Assembly (NCBI GenBank): GCA_029204225.1
Contig: MU831993.1
Coordinates: 28,868 to 92,867, forward strand
From: Diphasiastrum complanatum
Lineage: Eukaryota; Streptophyta; Lycopodiopsida; Lycopodiales; Lycopodiaceae
Length of the DNA: 64,000 nucleotides
Direction of reading: 5' to 3'
The position numbers and the translations under genes were made by a program. The stretch's first letter is position 1; every line of letters starts with the position of its first letter. This document shows positions 21,753 through 32,700 of this stretch, piece by piece. The notes under the pieces were generated by a model. The model saw only the letters and a list, made by a program, of their open reading frames with translations. It was not told where the DNA came from and made no database searches.

Positions 21753-22511
21753 CTATTTGGAAGAGAATTGGTAGCTGATATTATCTATAACATCAGATAT
21801 ATCTTTCTGAAATTTTAAATAATCATTCGAATCTATATATAATATAGGTTTGAGATTAATGGGAGGGGGGAGAGGAATAGTATTCACAATGGAGGGGATG
21901 TCCAAAATTTTTGTGGCTGAATCAACCACAGTATCTAAGGCTAGTGGATTTACAATTGCATCACCTCCAGATGAGGAATGTTGGAGGTCCATGCATCGGA
22001 CCTTTTTAGGTGCTTGAGCAGAGGATTTCTTGCTCCTTTTAGGGAAATGTTGCTTGCGAGGCCTCTTTGTGAGAATGTTAGTCCTGTCAATGGGTTTGTC
22101 CTTGGGAGTAGAGGGTTCACCCTTGTGAAGTTTACAGAATCTCTCCCTCATTCTATACAAAATTTGAAAATCTTTGGGCATTATGGTGACCCGCTTAGCA
22201 TGGATTGAAATCAAAAAAGAATCTTCAAAAAAACATGCCAAATAGTCCTTCACGGACTCCTGCAAGCACTGTAGTGCTCCAAGTGCGAACCTAACAAGAC
22301 TTTGCAGACTATTCCTGGTAATCAGACGGACAGTTCTGTAGAAAGGGGCTCTTGGTATCAGGAGTAAGGTGGATCTCTGATATTTCTTAATCTCAGAGAG
22401 CCATCTGCTCCTGTTAAGCCTGGTTTGTCGTGGTGGATTCACAGTAGGAGTACTTGTCGATAGAGTGCCAAGAGAGAAGAAATCCGTCCAGTTCTGTTTG
22501 ACCCTAGACAC
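21753..22511 (-). pseudogene. histone H3-fold protein, possibly N-terminal part of the Ulp1-like gene
   Basis: The 252-codon frame has an H3 histone fold at about residues 34-124: WLSEIKKYQRSTLLLIP, PFYRTVRLIT, LQESVKDYLACFFEDS and IHAKRVTIMPKDFQ (DNA about 22164-22205). The last block is nearly identical to canonical H3. LLIPRAPF and a loop 1 one residue longer than canonical H3 recall centromeric H3 variants, but the H3 N-terminal tail is absent. A further 125 residues, basic then Pro/Ile-rich, follow to the stop at 21753. There is no ATG: the first codon is GTG and an upstream stop precedes it; a splice acceptor at about 22505-22504 is possible, so the first exon may be lost. Only 170 bp separate it from the Ulp1-like exons. 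Confidence 0.75.
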
Positions 22512-22539
22512 CAGGATAGTATCGATTTTGTACGCAGTT

Positions 22540-22880
22540 ATAGTAACAATGATGAGAAGAGGATAACCAGGCTTGCAGAGTTGTGATATGTACTAATGTA
22601 TCGGTCTTGTGCGAGGGTCGACAAAGAAAAAAAGTAGCGAATGAGGTAACGACGCACAGAAGCGAAATGTACGGTCGTAGTATCGCTCTTGTGCGCACGT
22701 AGAGAGATGAGGCGATGAGGGAGCAAACGGGACACGCAGAGAAGCTATGTGACACGAAAATCAGATGAAAAAAAAGTGAAAATGACCTCTACGCTCGTGA
22801 CCATGTGCCCTCGGATTTCGCACGTGTGGTCACACGTATGATCCAAACCATTCAATCAACAATTGCCACATGGCATTCAC
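22540..22880 (-). promoter_or_regulatory. leader and promoter-like region of the H3-fold unit
   Basis: The part at 22580-22770 is an inverted copy of 36090-36290: shared blocks are GCTCCCTCAT, CTCATCTCTCT, GTGCGCACAAGAGCGATACT and CGACCGTACAT. The outer part has several ACGTG elements (CACGTGTGG near 22820, CACACGTGG at 22878-22886). The 13 kb retroelement inserted at 22886. Confidence 0.6.
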
Positions 22881-22886
22881 ACGTGG

Positions 22887-23364
22887 TGTAATGGCCATAT
22901 TCGGTTAAGGACCTGGAATAGTCCTAATATGGTAGACCGGCCCTCCGGTATTCGAGATTGTTGGTCACGCCATGATTTAATTTCATGTTAAGGCCAGTTT
23001 GTGACTAATAACCTTGAGAGGACCCAAACACTCTAATTGAGACATATGGAGTATTGCATGTACGTGTGACGGGTATAGGCAAGAGGACTGCATGAAGGAA
23101 TGTGATCTATTTATAGTTGACCTGCATGAGGGTTGCATGGTTTCATGCACAGGACTCTACTCTTTATATAATGAGGTAGGGATTCTCCCATCGATATATT
23201 GGTTTAGGTTACCAGTTTCTCTCTTCTCCTCTTGCTTCACATGGCATGGCTTGGGGGCTAGATCCAGGTTTGATCTAGGAATGGTTGGGCAGTTTGGCTC
23301 CATAGTCTCTCTTATTGTGTTCTCCTATCCTCATCTTAGGGGTTATCCCTGTAGGGTCCTTACA
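22887..23364 (+). repeat. 5' LTR of the LARD-like element
   Basis: It contains a likely promoter: CTTTATATAATGAGG at about 23161-23175. The following stretch carries TTCTCCTCTTGCTTCACATG and GGGGGCTAGATCCAGG, kept in all three LTR copies of the window. Confidence 0.88.
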
Positions 23365-23522
23365 TTGGTATCAGAACCCGGCTAAGATGCAGTCTTGGAT
23401 AGGATGGAGACAAGCCTACATCGATTTGGAAGTTGAAGCGCTTGGATTTACATCTCGGTTGGAGTGCTGTCTGTTCTCGAGGAAATTATGGAGTTAAATT
23501 CACAAATTCCAGATAACTAGCA
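23365..23522 (+). other. primer site and start of the LARD-like interior
   Basis: TTGGTATCAGAACCCGG corresponds to the initiator-Met tRNA primer site with changes in the last bases; the second copy at 37452 reads TTGGTATCAGAGCCTGA. The next 140 bp match 37466-37590, up to the insertion point of the nested gag-only element at 23523. Confidence 0.8.
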
Positions 23523-24085
23523 TGTCATGTGCCAACCTTAGCATTCAAACATCTAATCCATTCATTAAACATCAAATTACAATGGGAAATGCAAGAAATT
23601 AAAAAACTAGTCAAAAATCAAGAAGATAGCTAAAATTAACAAAACTTCACCAAATTAGGCAAAGTAAGGTATCTTTATTCATGATTATTGATCATTCACA
23701 AGATAGGGCCTAATTCTAGAGCATGATCATAGCTCTCATGTGATTTTAGGCACATGAACCACTTTCTTCATCAAGAAAGCTCTCAAAGAGAAGCTCCAAG
23801 ATCTCTTAAAACTCAAAATTACAAAATGAACAATAGCCTCCAAATTTAGCACGACCTCAGCTATTTATAGTGGTCATTTGTGCCTCTACTATAAGTTTGG
23901 GGCCTTGTTTAGCTACATTGGGCCTTACAACCATTTCTACAATTCCGCTATTCTCAATTATAGCGAGGTTGTCCAAACCTCTTTATTAACTGTCCTGTTG
24001 ACTAGTTCTAATCTAATTTAGCTCCATGGCTATATTTGGCAATTCATTAGTAAGCTCATGGGCTATTTACATGCAGCACATGACA
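23523..24085 (-). repeat. 3' LTR of the gag-only element
   Basis: The first 260 bp match 28532-28795 with few differences. The minus strand contains CACTATAAATAGC-type sequence (about 23866-23880), a TATA-like promoter element. An inverted relative is at 19595-19890. Confidence 0.85.
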
Positions 24086-24096
24086 CTTCCCCTACT

Positions 24097-25089
24097 TTAA
24101 GCATTTTTGCCCTCAAAAATGAAGACCATGTAGTCCTTTGTTAAGTGCCATGTCTCGTTAATCCTTTGGCGGTAGTTGAGAAGTATTTGGCCACCTTGAA
24201 TAAGAAACATCTTTTCTTGTATTATTCTTGTCAGTAGCCATTTACCATTTAAATTTGGTTTCCTCAGATTCAACTTCCAGCTTATTGTTGTAGAACAAGA
24301 TTGCAACGAGTTTTCTTCATAGAGAACCTTTGATCTACAACTGATCCTATAGAATTAATAAGATCACTGAAGAAGAGATTGATGAAACACAGGAAAGCCT
24401 CAAGTTGCATTAGTTCTGTATGGGTTGACAGGATCCAAACAACAAGACATTCAATAGTCTTCTTCCTTAGTATCTTCCTTGATTGGATAGGCTATCCAAT
24501 TCTAGATGCGTCTTTTCTTGTCCTTGCATCCAGTTTTGTTGCCTTGTGCATTGCTCCTTGATGTAGGATCACAATATCCTTTTGTGACTCCAAAGCGTTG
24601 ATTAAAGCAATGATTTCATCCAAGTTATCCGATTGAGCATGGAGTTCCGTCTTGTCGAATCATTCTGAGAAAGATAGCGTTATCTCGCTCAAGATGGATG
24701 GCCATGGATCCATTGATATCCTCTGTGAGTGAAGCGATGGGTATAGCTCCTAAATAGTAATGCTCCAAATCAAATGATTCATTGTCCCAATTTGGCCACA
24801 TTCTAGTTGTTTCCAATTCCTCATTCTGTTCCAAGAGAGCGTCGTTATGTTGGAATATGAACAACTCATATTCGTTCCATTGTAAGCAATGATGATCCTC
24901 AATTTGATCTCCAAAGATAAATTTGTCATATATACAATGATAGGCAATAGTAATATTAATCTCAAAAGCTCTCGAGTCAACAATATTGGAAGGTGAGTCA
25001 GAATTCATCTGTTGTTGATGTTGAGACATGATTGGATGTTCAAGAGACGTATTCTGCAATTCCTTGATTCCTTTCGATCCTTCATCCAT
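24097..25089 (-). pseudogene. degenerate reading frames downstream of gag
   Basis: An acidic Asn/Glu/Gln-rich frame runs from ATG 25089 to 24625 (about 154 codons; e.g. NDALLEQNEELETTRMWPNW) and a short one lies at 24097-24306 (LNGKWLLTRIIQEKM, GGQILLNYRQRINETWHL). The first overlaps the end of gag in another frame. No protease, RT or integrase motif is seen. I do not recognise a function; they could be a fused C-terminal extension of Gag after a frameshift. Confidence 0.45.
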
Positions 25090-26512
25090 TGAAGAATTTC
25101 TCTCTGAAATACTTTCGTTCAAACCAGCACCTTGATGAGCTTGGAATTGACATATTGATAGTTCTGGAGAGTTTTGCTGATGGAGAGTTGAATACTAGGA
25201 ATTTCTTCCTGCTGATCTGTAGTTGCATCTTTTGTTGTCTTATCCTTAGATCTTGAATTAATGCCTTTTGCATTACATCTGTCAATGTTGGATTCGCTCG
25301 AAGTACTTTATCCAAATGTTGACGAATGTGATCTTGAAGACCACGTAGATAGTGTTGGATAGATAATTCTTCATCAAGACACCTCTGTTTAGATGCTACC
25401 ATATGGAATCTAGTATTATATGCCTTTACAGAACTAGTTTATTCTAGCATATACCATGAGTCCATATAATAATCTATAAATATTTCTGCACAAAACTCTT
25501 TGAAATCATCCCATGACTTCAGTTCATACTCTGGATGACATAACACTCCTTGAAAGTAGGATGCTGCTATGGTAATTTTGCCCTGATCAGAGATAGAATA
25601 TAGTCGCAGATTCTCATCGACAATAGATAGCCAGTCATCAATATGTAATGAACTCATTTCTCCCTCAAAGGTTGGTATGTTCTCAAAAGGAACATCACCA
25701 GGATTTCGTTGAATATTGATTTGTTGATGTTGATTTGCCTTTGACGAACTGCTCTCACCATTGTAACAGGAACTAGGAATGGTCACTATGCTCCCATAAC
25801 TAGTATTGTCTCTTGTTTGTAACCCAATAATTTCCACATTTGGTTTCACAACCATAGAGGAAGCATCTTCTGTTTGCATGGATGTACTGTTGAATGCCAT
25901 GGTACAAAGAGAAGATTGGTATTCAGAATTATCTTCTTCAACTTTGTATTGTTTGGAACCAACTTCGTAATCATCATTGTAGTCTCTATCATCACTGATG
26001 TAGTGATTGGGATGCACTTCTGTCTCTTGACAATGTAATCTTTCATTGTACATGTTGTGGACCGTTGGATCTTCTTCATCATACTCACAACTTTCAGGGA
26101 TATCATTTGGTTGACCCGTGGGCTCATATTGGTCCTCATGTTGCCATTCAAAGTGATTATGACCCTCATAGTCAACAATGTTATACTCGGTTTCATATGG
26201 ACCATCGTTATATTCGTCTGCATCACCATGCTGATATTCCCGATCATCTGGTTGACAATCATGATCCGCATCGGAATATTGTTCATGCTTGTTCGTATCA
26301 TCACATTGTTGATGATCATCTTGCTGACAATCGCTACCATCTTCACATTGCGAATCATCCTGTTGACAATCGTTACCATCATCACATTCCTCATCATCTT
26401 GTTGACAATCATCACCACCATCGTCATACCAGTCACTTTGGTTATGATACTCATAATCATTTCCATCCCATTGATCTTCATAGTCGGACATATATTCATT
26501 ATCAGTGTCCAT
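25082..26512 (-). pseudogene. Gag-like protein with acidic Cys/Gln/Asp repeat
   Basis: The ATG at 26512 starts MDTDNEYMSDYED; an N-terminal domain of about 200 residues is very acidic and has three tandem 13-residue units around DCQQDD (DNA period 39-40 bp, about 26300-26430) and a fourth divergent one. The C-terminal part is a retrotransposon Gag domain: IPTFEGEMSSLHIDDWLSIV, LYSISDQGKITIAASYFQG, WDDFKEFCAEIF. An in-frame TAA (25439-25441) interrupts it; the same frame resumes with YNTRFHMVASKQRCLDEEL and YLRGLQDHIRQHL. No zinc knuckle was seen. Confidence 0.75.
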
Positions 26513-27926
26513 GGTGTAGTGACAAATAGTTTGTGGGTTACGGGTCCATAAATCTGAATGAAGAATTTGGGACAATTGTAAATTTCACTCGTAAAATCAC
26601 AAATTTTCTAGTAACAAATTTGTTCTTCTCCACCGTTCCAAAATTCTGAGTCCTCGAAGAATGTAACAAAATAGCTATTGGCAAAATGTCAACTTTGTTT
26701 CATGGATCAGTTTTGGCTGTTCGATGTAATGAGCACTTTTCATTTTTACTGCGTCGAAATCTGAGGTCAAATGGAAAAGATATGGAAGTTCAAAGAAATG
26801 GATTATAAAATGTAACAACTAGGGCAAAATGAGACAAAGTTATAAAAAAAATCAAATGATGATTTTGAGGGTACATATAGATGAATAGTGTCAAGCTCGA
26901 TGATCTGATTGCTTTTGCTTTTGACTATACTGAAATCCAACTGCAAACGAAAGAGTTATTGACATACAAAAATCGAGGAACAAACGTAATTAAGCAAACT
27001 TAAGAAAAAGGCCCTAACACAATGTTTTTTTTTTTCTTTGTTTCTTTGAAACATTGGACCGTGAAAGAAATAAAACCGTAAAAATCTTAAAAATGATGGC
27101 AAAATTTTTTTCTTGGTTACTTGGGCGATCCATTGGGGTGCTTGGAAGCAAAATATAAAATCGTTAAAGAACTAGGAATAAACAGAAAAAATATAAAATC
27201 GTTAAAGAACTAGGAATAAACAGAATTTTTTTTTATCGGGCACGTAAAAAGAAGATTCTGGCAACGTGGGCAGAGGGGCACCGTAGGTAGAGGGACAGTT
27301 AGAGAGAGAAAATCTCGACCAATGGAAAGAGAGGGGCGAGTAGAGAGAGAAAATCTAGACTGATGGAGAGAGGGGCGGGTAGAGAGAGAAATCTCGACCG
27401 ACAGGGAAATGGTAGGTAATCGAAGGGGAACTGAAGACGTAGAGAGAGGAAAAAACCAAGTATGATCGAATATGATGTGGACAGGGAGGACCAAGGTGAC
27501 TGTTGCCTGAGTGTATTGATCTATGCCTTAGTGATCAGCCATCGCTGAAGAGGAGGCATTTTCTGGCCGCATGGAGAGGAGTGATCAATTTGTCTGATTA
27601 AAGTGGTGAGAGAGAGAAGGAGTGATCACACGAACGCGATTGGTATTTGGATTTGTTAATTTTCGTTCCTTTTCTTTCTGGGTTTTGGATCCTGACTTGT
27701 TTGCTCATAGATACGGATCACTGAAGCGCTATAATTTGAAATGAAGGAAGCATGTTTGGTTGTAAGCAGAACTAAAACAGAAGTGTAGCCTTAATGAGCA
27801 ATTTGATCTCCTTGGTTGGAACGATCAACTCCAGTCGCCATTGCTGTCACAGCAAGATTGCCATTATAGATGAGAAGAATTGGCGCGTGGAGGGAGGCGT
27901 CGTGAGGAGGGAGGGAGTAAATGTGT

Positions 27927-27969
<43 letters not shown>

Positions 27970-28507
27970 TTAGGGTTAGGTTTAGGGTAGGTAGGTAGGT
28001 CAGGTTAGCGTAGGCGTGTAGGGTTAGGTTTAGGTCGCATGAAGGTTAGGGTTAATTTTTTTTGTTAACGAAAACTTCAAAATGCAAGAACTGGAAAAAA
28101 TTTACAAAGAAACCAAACTTCAAGAATGAAAAGTTGAAGTGCTTCTCTCCCAACTTTCCTACCAAAGCTAAGATTTGACCTCTTTCACAAGAATTGTCAT
28201 ATAACTTAGTCAATTCTCAACCAAATTGGCTCAGATTCAGGCTAAGACTGAGATCTACAATCCTATAGAATGACAGTCACAAATTTCGCCCAAAAGTACA
28301 GCAAAAAATGGAGAAAAACAGACTGCAAAAACTATCAGAAAATCTCAGTACCTCCAAAAAGCTAAAAGAGAAATATATTGATCTAAAACAAGAAACTACA
28401 CAAAAAATGAGAATTAGATAGTCAAAAACCGAATAAAAAATGTTGGAAATTCAAAAATCAAGAAAGCTACCAAATTTAACAAAATCCACCAAATCTAATG
28501 GGGAAAG
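26513..28507 (-). other. leader of the gag-only element, with short repeats
   Basis: About 2 kb between the gag start and primer site. It holds a 37-bp tandem duplication (27150-27223, unit with AAATCGTTAAAGAACTAGG), three copies of a 39-41 bp unit beginning AGAGAGAGAAAATCTCGACC (27301, 27342, 27381), (AG)17 at 27931-27964 and telomere-like sequence at 27965-28055. Confidence 0.6.
27965..28055 (+). repeat. degenerate telomere-like repeats
   Basis: TTAGGGTTAGGTTTAGGG, then GTAGGTAGG, GTAGGGTTAGGTTTAGG and GGTTAGGGTTAA: mixed variants of the plant telomere unit TTTAGGG. It lies directly after (AG)17 inside the leader of the gag-only element, so it is interstitial. Confidence 0.75.
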
Positions 28508-28795
28508 GATCCAATGCTCTGATACCAAAATTGTCATGTGCCAACCTTAGCATTTAAACATCTAATCCATTCATTAAACATCAAATTACAATGGGAAATG
28601 CAAGAAATCAAGAAACTAGTCAAAATCAAGAAGATAGTTAAAAGTAGCAAAACTTCACCAAATTAGGCAAAGTAAGGTGTCTTTATTCATGATTATTGAT
28701 CATTCACAAAATAGGGCCTGATTCTAGAGCATGATCATAGCTCTCATGTGATTTTAGGCACATGAACCACTTTTTTCATCAAGAAAGCTCTGGTT
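28508..28795 (-). repeat. primer site and truncated 5' LTR of the gag-only element
   Basis: GATCCAATGCTCTGATACCA (28508-28527) is the inverted primer site for initiator-Met tRNA. TGTCATGTGCC at 28532 opens the LTR. The match to the left LTR ends near 28795 (AAGCTCT), half-way through, so the outer end and its target duplication are lost. Confidence 0.82.
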
Positions 28796-28831
28796 TAGAA
28801 TTAAAAAATACAAAAACAATAAAAATAAAAC

Positions 28832-29095
28832 TTGAGAGGCAAAAAAAATCCATCAAAAGTACAGCTTCAAAGAATTAATTCTTCTTTTATTAAAAATAAA
28901 TCTATGCCTAGCTCTATTGACTCAAATGTTTACTTCAAGGCCATTGGCACTTCCTTTGTAGATATTATATTATACATTGATGATACATTATTTACCGATA
29001 ATGACATCAAATTTATCGACGATGCCAAAAGAATGTTGTCACAAATGACAAACCTAGAGGAGGCCCATTTTTTTCTCGAAAATTTTGATCCATAG
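28832..29095 (+). pseudogene. copia reverse-transcriptase fragment
   Basis: An 87-codon fragment carries SSIDSNVYFKAIG, the catalytic-type YIDDTLFTDND, then AKRMLSQMTNLEEAHFFLE, which align with the end of copia RT (SNVYIK.., YVDDTLL, LGEVHYCLEI). It resembles the minus-strand fragment at 51395-51721. It sits at the broken right edge of the gag-only element. Confidence 0.75.
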
Positions 29096-29379
29096 AGACA
29101 AGCAAGTCATATTTCTCTCTCTACAATAACCACTAAATACATAGTATTGATTTCTTCTTAGGGCTAACGAGACCAATTTTCGACACTTGTGTCAGTACGT
29201 GACACATGCATGACCATACTAGTCTCTCACAGTGATGTGCATACACTGTCAAAAAAGAAAGCACTATACTTACGGATTTCTACCGTTGCAATAAAATTAA
29301 GCATTTAAATCCAACTTAAATATTATACAAAAGAAATATTATGCAAAAAAAATATCCAACAATAGAAATTTTGACACAT

Positions 29380-29700
29380 TTGAAAAAAAATTTTGAGAAA
29401 AACAAATACTAGATTTTCATGAGCCCCTTGGGCTAGCACACCGATGTGCTAACCTACAAGGCTCCACAGCCATATATTTGTAGTCTAAATAAACTTATCT
29501 TTAAAAGGTAGCTAAGTGTCTTTTGATGGGCCTATCTAAAATTTGACGAGTACTGAGATTTTAACTATGTATCATGAAAGTAATTTGATTGTGCAAAAAT
29601 GTTACAGGAGCCTTATAGGCTAGCACGTCAGGAGCCTTATAGGCTAGCACGTCAGCGTGCTTGCCTATGGGAATTCAAAAGAATAAACAATAAAGTGGCA
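29380..29700. repeat. hairpin-rich dispersed repeat, copy 1
   Basis: GGGCTAGCAC...GTGCTAACC (29430-29452) can fold on itself. A 24-bp unit with GGAGCCTTATAGGCTAGCAC is duplicated in tandem (29605-29652) and followed by CGTGCTTGCCTATGGG. A shared stretch GAGATTTT..ACTATGTA links it to 58540-58720. It could be a MITE-like element, but termini were not defined. Confidence 0.45.
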
Positions 29701-32700
29701 TGCTGAAAAGTATCACTTGAGCCTCATTGGATGCTCCTACGTATCTCATTCCACCATATCTTGCTAACCAATATCAATAATGTAAGCAAAACATTTCACA
29801 TAAATGTTAAATATATGCTCTTATCAATTTAAACCATGAGGTGCAAAAATCAAGCTAATGATAAAAAGAGTCCACAAGTGCAAAGAATTAGTGTGAATTC
29901 ATTCTTATTTCTCTATTTTCAATGATGTGGAATGATATGCTCAATGCTTGTTTTCTGTTTGGCTAGGATAACATAGTTAGGCCATAATGTTCTAAATCAT
30001 AACATATCGGATGAGGTCATAGATGAATGGATAGTGAGTCTATTTATCCCGTGAGTATGAACTGCTAACTGTTATGACATGATTTCTTTAAGTGCATGTG
30101 GAAGGTCAGAGATTTGGTTAAAGCTAAATCCTCCTTAGAACTTGCACAATGTGAACATTGGTGGGAGACAGTTTTACTTGCAGCAAGCAGTATTGTAAGC
30201 TAGGATGTTTTTTATAACAGTCCACCTCCCTGGAATATCTGTTCCTGCAAGACAGTGTTGTACTAGTCTAGGTTCATGCTTGGGAACGTGGAGAAGAGAG
30301 GTAACCCTGTTTCTTGAACAAAATGAACTTTTTGAACTGGCTGATCAGGTAGGTTACTGGTCAGAACTTCTGAGCAGCTATTTCACAGACTATTCGTGAT
30401 TTGTGATTATCTTTTTCAGATCATGATAAGCTGTGAAATTCTGAGAATGGCTTGCTGCTCAGTTGCTGGTTATTGTGTTGCTCCATGGAGTTATGGATTG
30501 GAAAATGGAGGGTTGACAGTCTGTTTTGGAATAACAAATCGCTCTGTAACCTTTTTGCTACTTGTGCTGATTGTATGGATGCTCCACAGGTTGTGGCAGT
30601 TGCAAGGAGTCGCGCTGATTCAACGCTGTTAGAGAGGATCTAAAATGCGGTTGAATCCAGAATATGAAGACACAGATTTACCTTGTTGATTCCAGTTTTG
30701 CAGCTATATCGACCGTACCTGTTCCTGCTTCAGCATGTTCCTTGCTCTCTCTTTCTCGCGATGGTGGCGGCAGTTGCAGGGACGTGTGCCCTTCCCTTCT
30801 TGTTAATCATAACCTATTAGGGTTTTCAGGGGGGCATTTGTGGGGGGCATGATTGACCTTTAGGGGGAGTGAACCTCAATCTTTTGGGATGTGAAACCCT
30901 TAGGGTTAATTGCAACCTTGTAAAGAGTTTCATAATTCATGTGTGGCCTTGCCTGGAATTTTCGAGAATTGAAAATTTTAGAGAGTTTTATGGCTTTTGC
31001 TTAGTTGAGAGACTTTACATGGGTTTTTCTTTCATATTATTAGAGGTTTAAGAATTGAAAATTTTAGAGAGTTTTATGGCTTTTGCTTAGTTGAGAGACT
31101 TTACATGGGTTTTTCTTTCATATTATTCGAGTAAACCTCTATATGGTTTAAAGTTAATCTTTGACTATTTTGCATGCGAAGAGAGCTTGTGAGTTGTAAT
31201 AGGCATTACGACATCGGCTACTCTTCTAGTATGGCACAAAAAATAATTAGTTCTAACAAGGATAACCATAAGAAAAATCTATATTAAATTCTCTAGGCCA
31301 TAATGGGTGACGATATAAGTTTTGCTATCCTAACAGAACGTCTATGATTTTTCTTGTACTATGTTTGATGGTGACTAAACTTTGGGTGCATGCAATCTCC
31401 CCAGATTAAAGGTTAAAATTCATTTTTTCTTTTTTATTGAATTTCAAGTTTGGTTAAAATTTGGAATTGGTTACTTGTCCTGTAAATTTTTAATTGACAT
31501 CAATCATTAGAAATGGGTCAAGTTAATGTTTGTGTAAGATATCGTGAAAATTGAATTGAAAACCATCAAACATTATGAAATGGCCTGATAGAATGAGTGA
31601 TGACAGTACTCTATATCCGAGCTCTTAAATCTTGTTTGGATACAGTTTAAAACTGAAATCCTATTGGTAGGATTTTCATTCATGTATTTTCATACTCTGG
31701 GTTTGGATATTTTTTATTAATATTGATGGAGTAATGCCAGACCAGTCAATAAAAAGAAAAAACAGTCCAAATTTATTGGAAAAATTGTAATTTAGGAATA
31801 AAAAAAAAACTGATTTCATTTCCAATCAAATTCTATGGTGAATTATATTCAAAAGATCAGACTAGGATTGTTTCACATACTATTAGATGATTTTTGATGT
31901 ATCAGTTATTTGACCCATGTATAGGATAGAAATGAAATTGTTTCAGACTTTTTTCTACAGTACTTAATTTCTAAACATTTACTAATGTCGTTACGTCTTC
32001 TTCATACCTTAGCTGAAGGATTTTCAGGGAACTGAAAATTCTAAGGAGGAAAGAAGAGTGGACATCAGAGGTAGTAAGTGTGATCGAGAAATGTATTTCG
32101 CAGTTAGGATTTTAGGTAAATCCCAGTAAATAATTGCTTAATACCGATTATTAATTTCCTGAATAGAATTCCTTTAGTTGAGTTTATAACTTATATCTTG
32201 TAACCATTGAGTTATCCGCAGTTTTGGATGTCAATTGTGATGTTAGAAGTAGAATTTTATACATGGATTACATTGGATCTGTTAATTGATAGAAGCTTGT
32301 CCCTAGAGTTAATGCTCTTGGATCCAGGGGGATTCGAAGCTTATCATTAACCAAAAAAGATCAAAATGTAAAGTGAACCATGCTAATTCTTCTGTTTAGA
32401 TCACAAGGTCAGGTGTGGATTGTGGTATCCATCTGAGCCAATCATCCAAATAAATGGATTCCCTAGTGTTGGGAGCAAGAGATAATATTCTATATGGATT
32501 ATAGGACAGCTAGACGATCTGTGGATCTCTAGAATATCAGAGAAGGCGGTTAAGGGTTTTCTGGAAGGAAAAGCTGATGGTATGGGACATCAGTAATTTT
32601 GGAAAGAGAATTCTAAAACTGTAAAGATCTGATGATCAATGGTGTGTTTTAGTACCTAGTCGCGATATGGAAAAAATAAAACCATTTGATCAAATGTATT

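Larger units (their letters stand above)
23523..28795 (-). mobile_element. gag-only LTR retrotransposon (TR-GAG-like), nested
   Basis: The left LTR is 23523-24085 (563 bp, TGTCATGT...CATGACA). The right LTR starts at 28532 and is truncated near 28795. A primer site at 28508-28527 (minus TGGTATCAGAGCATTGGATC) and a pyrimidine run at 24086-24094 (minus polypurine tract) set the minus orientation. The interior codes for a Gag-like protein and no protease, RT or integrase. Gag-only elements with LTRs are known in plants as TR-GAG. It interrupts the LARD-like element, so it is the younger of the two. Confidence 0.85.

Noticed and set aside
20778-22511. Calling the H3-fold unit a functional CENH3 gene
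   Set aside because: No N-terminal tail, no ATG, near-canonical C-terminal block, long unrelated extension, and stops in the adjoining exons.
22538-22755. Two overlapping minus-strand frames in the leader of the H3-fold unit
   Set aside because: Both start within the repeated leader and neither has a known domain; the matching stretch at 36000-36300 does not keep the same protein.
26057-26551. Hydrophobic or His-rich plus-strand frames of 154-164 codons and a Met/Ile-rich minus frame of 217 codons
   Set aside because: Shadows of the GAT/CAA-rich acidic gag segment read in other frames.
30205-31051. Cluster of plus-strand frames of 60-78 codons
   Set aside because: No domain, no shared frame, and they lie in the non-coding interior of the LARD-like element.
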